Below are positions 34,986-38,127 of a stretch of DNA of 38,127 bases, piece by piece. Below the pieces are notes generated by a model. That model ran no database searches. It saw nothing but the letters and a program-made list of their open reading frames with translations, and was not told the DNA's origin. Position 1 is the first letter of the stretch, and the number at the start of each line of letters is the position of its first letter. Source of the stretch: Herbaspirillum sp. CF444 (GTDB taxonomy: Bacteria; Pseudomonadota; Gammaproteobacteria; Burkholderiales; Burkholderiaceae_D); NCBI RefSeq assembly GCF_000282135.1, contig NZ_AKJW01000056.1:1-38127 (forward strand), written 5' to 3'. The translations under genes were made by a program, and so were the position numbers.

Positions 34986-35622
34986 CAAATACGTCCAAGC
35001 TTTCTTCGAAACGCTGCTGATGGTCGGCACGTCGGCGCTGATCGCCATCAGTTTCGGCCTGCTGCTGGCCGTCGTGCTGACGATCACGGCGAAGAACAAT
35101 CTGTATCCGAAGCCGCGCTTTCATCGCGGCCTGTCGGCGACGGTGAACGTGTTCCGCGCCGTGCCGTTCATCATCATGCTGGTGGCGCTGTTGCCGGTGA
35201 CGCGCATCCTGGTCGGCACCACGCTGGGCACCTGGGCCGCGGTGGTGCCATTGACGGTGAACCTGATTCCTTTCTACGCGCGCATTGCGCAAGTCAGTCT
35301 CAATGAAGTCGATCCCGGCCTGGTCGAAGCGGCGCGCGCAATGGGATGCCGGCGCTGGCATATCGTGCGGCATGTACTGTTGCCCGAAGCGCTGCCGGGC
35401 ATCGTCGGCGGCATGACGGTCAGCGTCATCGCCATGATCAATGCGTCGGCGATGGCCGGCGCGGTGGGCGCCGGCGGCCTGGGTGACCTGGCGATTCGCT
35501 ACGGCTATGAACGCTACGAGACGCGCGTGATGTTTGAAGTGATCGTGATCCTGATTGCGCTGGTGTCGATCATTCAGCTGTTCGGAGAGAAGCTGTCGCG
35601 CCGGCTGGATCATAAACATTGA
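34966..35622 (+). CDS. metI: ABC transporter permease, MetI type
   Basis: Inner-membrane subunit of 218 residues with five hydrophobic segments. MetI blocks are ETLLMVGTSALIAISFGLLL, NVFRAVPFIIMLVALLPVTR, LTVNLIPFYARIAQVSLNEV, the coupling helix EAARAMGCRRWHIVRHVLLP, and SAMAGAVGAGGLGDLAIRYG. The ATG at 34966 lies inside the metN end, with GAGG nine bases upstream, so translation is coupled. Together with two binding proteins and MetN it makes a full importer. Confidence 0.94.
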   Translation: MSLPALSKYVQAFFETLLMVGTSALIAISFGLLLAVVLTITAKNNLYPKPRFHRGLSATVNVFRAVPFIIMLVALLPVTRILVGTTLGTWAAVVPLTVNLIPFYARIAQVSLNEVDPGLVEAARAMGCRRWHIVRHVLLPEALPGIVGGMTVSVIAMINASAMAGAVGAGGLGDLAIRYGYERYETRVMFEVIVILIALVSIIQLFGEKLSRRLDHKH

Positions 35623-35629
35623 CCGCAAT

Positions 35630-35656
35630 GCGTTGCCTGACTTGATCGGGCAACGC
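35630..35656 (+). terminator. Hairpin between convergent metI and the DszA-like gene
   Basis: GCGTTGCC and GGCAACGC pair perfectly around an 11-base loop, 8 bases after the metI stop and 12 before the end of the opposite gene. The T run is poor, so termination may be weak or serve both strands. Confidence 0.45.
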
Positions 35657-35667
35657 GGGTCCTTGCA

Positions 35668-37017
35668 TCAGGCAGCCTCTGCAATGCTGCCGCGTCCGGC
35701 TGGACGCGCCAAACCCAGATGCTCGCGCAAGGTCGCGCCTTCGTACTCGCGGCGGAAGATGCCGCGTTGCTGCAGGATCGGCACGACGCCGGCGGCGAAG
35801 TCTTGCAAGCCGCTCGGCAGCGCGTCCGGCATCAGGTTGAAGCCGTCGGCGGCGCCGGCCTTGAACCAGTGTTCGATGTCGTCGGCAATTTGCTCCGGCG
35901 TGCCGACCACGACGCGATGACCGCCGCCGCCCGCCAGTGCGTAGACCAGTTGCCGCGCGGTGTAGCCATGCAGCCGCGCCTGCGCCAGCGTGGTGTTGAA
36001 GAAGGTGTGGTTGCCATTGCCGTTATTGGGCAGGGCGATATCGTCCGGCAGGCGTTCGTCGAGCTTGATGCGTTCCGGCGCAATACCGAGGATGCCTGCC
36101 AGGCGCTTGATGTTGTAGCTCCACGGGATCATGTCGATCAGTTCGTCGCGCCGGCGGATCGCCTCCGCTTCGGTGGCGCCGATGATCGTCGTCAGTCCCG
36201 GGAATATCTTGACGGCATGCGAACCGCGGCCATATGCCGCTGCGAGGGTATTGATTTCACGGCCGTAAGCCAGCGATTCTTCCAGCGACTGCGACGCCGA
36301 AAACACGGCTTCCGCATGGCGCGCCGCCAGATCGCGGCCGTCCGCCGAGCCGCCGGCCTGCACCAGCACCGGATAGCCTTGCAGCGTGCGCGGCAGGTTC
36401 AACGGTCCTTGCACGGAGAAATGCGCACCGCGATGGGCGATCGGCTGCACCTTGTCGATATCGATGAAACGACCGCCGAGCTTGTCGCCGATGAGCGCAT
36501 CGTCTTCCCAGCTATCCCACAGCGCCTTGACGACATCCGTGAATTCCGCCGCGCGCGCATAGCGCTCGCCGTGATCGGGCACCGCGTCGCGGCCGAAGTT
36601 GCGGGCCGAAGGCAGGTCTGCCGTGGTGACGACATTCCATCCTGCCCTGCCGTTGCTGACATGATCGAGCGTGGAGAAGCGCCGCGCGATGTTGTAAGGC
36701 TCGTTGTAACTGGTCGACGCCGTCCCGATCACGCCGATATGCGTGGTCGCCGCCGCCACGCAGGCGAGCAGCACGGTCGGTTCCAGCGCGGTGATCGGAC
36801 GGAAATCGATCTGCTCGATGATGGCGGCGTTGTCGGCCAGGAACACCGCGTCAAACTTCGCGGCCTCCGCAATCTGCGCGACGCGGATGTAGTGGCCGAC
36901 GTCGATGAAGGCGCGCGGATCGGCGTCCGGCAGGCGCCACGCGGAAGGCACGAAACCGGAATGCAGGACGTTGATGTTCAGGTGCAACTGGCGCGGACGC
37001 GTGCCGGTTCTGCTCAT
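35668..37017 (-). CDS. DszA/NtaA/SnaA-type FMN-dependent monooxygenase
   Basis: Luciferase-like two-component monooxygenase of 449 residues using FMNH2 and O2. Family blocks include LNINVLHSGFVPSAWRLPDA, RVAQIAEAAKFDAVFLADN, GVIGTASTSYNEPYNIARRF, STLDHVSNGRAGWNVVTTAD, GYPVLVQAGGSADGRDLAAR and NLMPDALPSGLQDFAAGVVP. Relatives open sulfones, EDTA or NTA; the nearby MetNIQ importer and DszC-like enzyme point to organosulfur use. GGAG precedes the ATG. It follows the DUF3088 gene by 61 bases on the same strand. No flavin reductase is in the window, so FMNH2 must come from elsewhere. Confidence 0.92.
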   Translation of the reverse strand: MSRTGTRPRQLHLNINVLHSGFVPSAWRLPDADPRAFIDVGHYIRVAQIAEAAKFDAVFLADNAAIIEQIDFRPITALEPTVLLACVAAATTHIGVIGTASTSYNEPYNIARRFSTLDHVSNGRAGWNVVTTADLPSARNFGRDAVPDHGERYARAAEFTDVVKALWDSWEDDALIGDKLGGRFIDIDKVQPIAHRGAHFSVQGPLNLPRTLQGYPVLVQAGGSADGRDLAARHAEAVFSASQSLEESLAYGREINTLAAAYGRGSHAVKIFPGLTTIIGATEAEAIRRRDELIDMIPWSYNIKRLAGILGIAPERIKLDERLPDDIALPNNGNGNHTFFNTTLAQARLHGYTARQLVYALAGGGGHRVVVGTPEQIADDIEHWFKAGAADGFNLMPDALPSGLQDFAAGVVPILQQRGIFRREYEGATLREHLGLARPAGRGSIAEAA

Positions 37018-37078
37018 GCTTCAGTCTCCAGGACAGGATCGCGGCAGCGCCGGTCGGCATTGCCGCTGGTGAAAGTGT

Positions 37079-37432
37079 TCAGTGCACTTTGAAAAATCCG
37101 TGGCGCTCGGCCAGCAGATCGAGGATGGCGCGGGTGTCGGTGACGAAATGTTTGTCGCCCAGCTTTTGGACGTGCTGCGTATTCGCGGGCAGAGAATGAT
37201 CGTTGCCAAGGATCAGCACCGGCAGGCTCTGGTGGTCGGCATCAAGCGCATCCACCACCGCCTGGCGTGGCTTGGCAAAGGGCAGGCGGCGAATGTCGAG
37301 CGCCGCGATTTTGCCGGGATCGCCGGCGAGCAGCCCCTCTATCGGCGCGCCGTCGGGACAGATGAAGCGTTCTCCCGGATGGTTGGGGTCGGTGAATCCC
37401 GGTTCCAGCAACAGCAGCAAATCTCGGCTCAT
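37079..37432 (-). CDS. DUF3088-type small protein
   Basis: 117 residues, no signal or membrane segment. The N-terminus MSRDLLLLLEPGFTDPNHPG and the middle RRLPFAKPRQAVVDALDADH and QSLPVLILGND fit the DUF3088 family, which has a thioredoxin-like look but no CxxC here. Most DUF3088 proteins keep a Cys pair near the FxC segment; here only one Cys is seen (RFICPDG). AGGAG precedes the ATG. It is first in a two-gene unit with the DszA-like monooxygenase, so a role in sulfur metabolism is likely but undefined. Confidence 0.75.
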   Translation of the reverse strand: MSRDLLLLLEPGFTDPNHPGERFICPDGAPIEGLLAGDPGKIAALDIRRLPFAKPRQAVVDALDADHQSLPVLILGNDHSLPANTQHVQKLGDKHFVTDTRAILDLLAERHGFFKVH

Positions 37433-37575
37433 GGCGTACTCCTGAAGAGAATAAGAATCCGACGATTCTGGTGCGCGCGCGACGCTGCCGCCACGAATTT
37501 ATCCGCATATTCATATGCGACGCAGGCGCGAGCCGCAGAGACGGAAGTCCCTCAATTCGAGAGCAAGATATCGTA

Positions 37576-37605
37576 TTGCATCGACCAATGATTTTGGAAT
37601 ATACT
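37576..37605 (+). promoter_or_regulatory. Sigma-70 promoter of the LexA-controlled gene
   Basis: TTGCAT (37576-37581) and TATACT (37600-37605) are 18 bases apart. The predicted start of transcription, about 7 bases after the -10 box, falls on the ATG at 37612, which would make a leaderless mRNA. A second TATAAT at 37620-37625 lacks a well-placed -35. Confidence 0.5.
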
Positions 37606-37621
37606 GTTTTTATGTACAGTA
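37602..37621. promoter_or_regulatory. LexA (SOS) box
   Basis: TACTGTTTTTATGTACAGTA matches the gammaproteobacterial/betaproteobacterial LexA consensus TACTGT-N8-ACAGTA in all 12 outer bases. It overlaps the -10 box and the ATG at 37612, so bound LexA would block transcription. DNA damage should induce the downstream gene. Confidence 0.85.
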
Positions 37622-38004
37622 TAATTCGACAATTCAGAACGGACGGAATCCGCCGCACCGAGGCCGAGATCGCGGCCGATGCGGGATTCGCCGGCATCGT
37701 CGGCATGAGCCTGGCCGGCACGACGCGCCAGATGACGCTCTCTGCACACAACACCGAGGACGGTGCGACGGTGCTGCTATTGCCGCCGTTGTATGAACCG
37801 CAGCTGCTGAGCATGCATGCCGACGGCATGATCGTGCGCGGCTGGCAGCGTCTGTCGGGCAGCAAGACCACGCCGGGGCCGACCTATTTGCAAGAATGGT
37901 TGCTGACCTTCGTCGGTCAGCAGGCGCTGCAGAGACCTGCCGTGCAAGGCGTGCGCGAACTCTCGTCCATGGCCTCGCCGCTGCAGCTGATGCAAGGCGA
38001 ATGA
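37612..38004 (+). CDS. LexA-controlled small protein of unknown function
   Basis: 130 residues starting MYSIIRQFRTDGIRRTEAEI; I do not recognise the family. There is no signal peptide or membrane segment. The middle alternates hydrophobic and polar residues (GATVLLLPPLYEPQLLSMHA, IVRGWQRLSGSKTTPGPTYL), consistent with beta strands, and the end is helical (QEWLLTFVGQQALQRPAVQG). The ATG sits inside the LexA box and has no ribosome site, in line with a leaderless mRNA; an ATG at 37588 would need an upstream promoter, and one at 37705 would give 100 residues. Control by LexA suggests a DNA-damage role. The DUF3088/monooxygenase pair is divergent. Confidence 0.7.
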   Translation: MYSIIRQFRTDGIRRTEAEIAADAGFAGIVGMSLAGTTRQMTLSAHNTEDGATVLLLPPLYEPQLLSMHADGMIVRGWQRLSGSKTTPGPTYLQEWLLTFVGQQALQRPAVQGVRELSSMASPLQLMQGE

Positions 38005-38025
38005 TCGCCAGCTGATTGATTGCTA

Positions 38026-38127
38026 GGGCCTGTTCACATTAAATCTACGAGTGCGAACGCGCGGCAGGCGTTGACTGCCTAGGCGCAGCGACGCGTCGTA
38101 GCGGTGCTACGGCAAGGAGCTGCAACA
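38026..38127. repeat. Start of a dispersed structured extragenic repeat (cut by the window)
   Basis: Begins GGGCCTGTTCACATT and contains the hairpins GGCAG-N7-CTGCC and GTAGC-GGT-GCTAC, then GGCAAGGAGCTGCAACA. The order (CCTGTT end, central TAC/GTA hairpin, then a GGA.GC.GCA tract) recalls the element at 8612-8775. The other end lies outside the window. Confidence 0.45.

Overview
The window looks like chromosomal DNA of a GC-rich betaproteobacterium, most likely Oxalobacteraceae (Herbaspirillum or Collimonas type). This is inferred from codon use, a DUF4148-type secreted protein, many LysR/TetR/ABC catabolic genes, and the style of the TrmB, RecQ, ArfB and tRNA-Gly(CCC) genes. No database search was possible; family names rest on motifs read in the translations.

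Layout. (1) 1-2100: a membrane diguanylate cyclase and ArfB, both on the minus strand, then a promoter plus the first 14 nt of a tRNA-Gly gene. (2) 2100-7766: malate:quinone oxidoreductase, an alginate-lyase-family protein with a G10 tract in its leader, a RibD/DHFR-like gene broken by one TAG, and an AT-richer lipoprotein gene lying between two perfect 136-bp inverted repeats. Each repeat carries the tRNA-Gly promoter and 5' half; the right one continues into the intact tRNA-Gly(CCC). (3) 7881-15912: trmB, a structured repeat, a chemoreceptor, recQ, two adjacent UppP/BacA paralogues and an aromatic-hydroxylase-like flavoprotein; then an ArsC-family reductase to 16321. (4) 16371-25989: a two-armed catabolic locus. 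The minus arm runs thiolase remnant, isocitrate lyase/PEP mutase-family lyase, aconitase-type large and small subunits, ABC ATPase, ABC permease. The plus arm runs acyl-CoA dehydrogenase, TetR regulator and PaaK-like CoA ligase (joined by TAATG overlaps), then an enoyl-CoA hydratase remnant and an SsuA/THI5-like binding protein. (5) 26126-30335: YkgJ-type cysteine cluster protein, proline dehydrogenase, LysR regulator, a pirin lacking most metal ligands, and two small secreted proteins. (6) 30743-37432: a sulfur-scavenging island with a DszC/SfnB-like monooxygenase, two MetQ-like binding proteins, MetN, MetI, a DszA/NtaA-like monooxygenase and a DUF3088 protein. (7) 37600-38127: a small gene under a consensus LexA box that covers its start codon, then the start of a dispersed structured repeat.

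How parts may work together. The locus at 16-26 kb reads as uptake of an organic acid (SsuABC-like transporter), CoA activation, dehydrogenation and a hydration/aldol-cleavage module. Aconitase-like LeuC/LeuD subunits next to an ICL/PEPM lyase resemble the dimethylmaleate hydratase plus 2,3-dimethylmalate lyase pair of nicotinate fermentation; the true substrate is unknown. Two beta-oxidation genes of the locus are decayed. The 30-37 kb island couples MetNIQ-type import to two flavin monooxygenases of the type that release sulfite from organosulfur compounds.

The most unusual structures are the tRNA-derived inverted repeats around the lipoprotein cassette, the LexA box that may drive a leaderless mRNA, and the octamer GCGTGTAC repeated around the divergent catabolic promoters.
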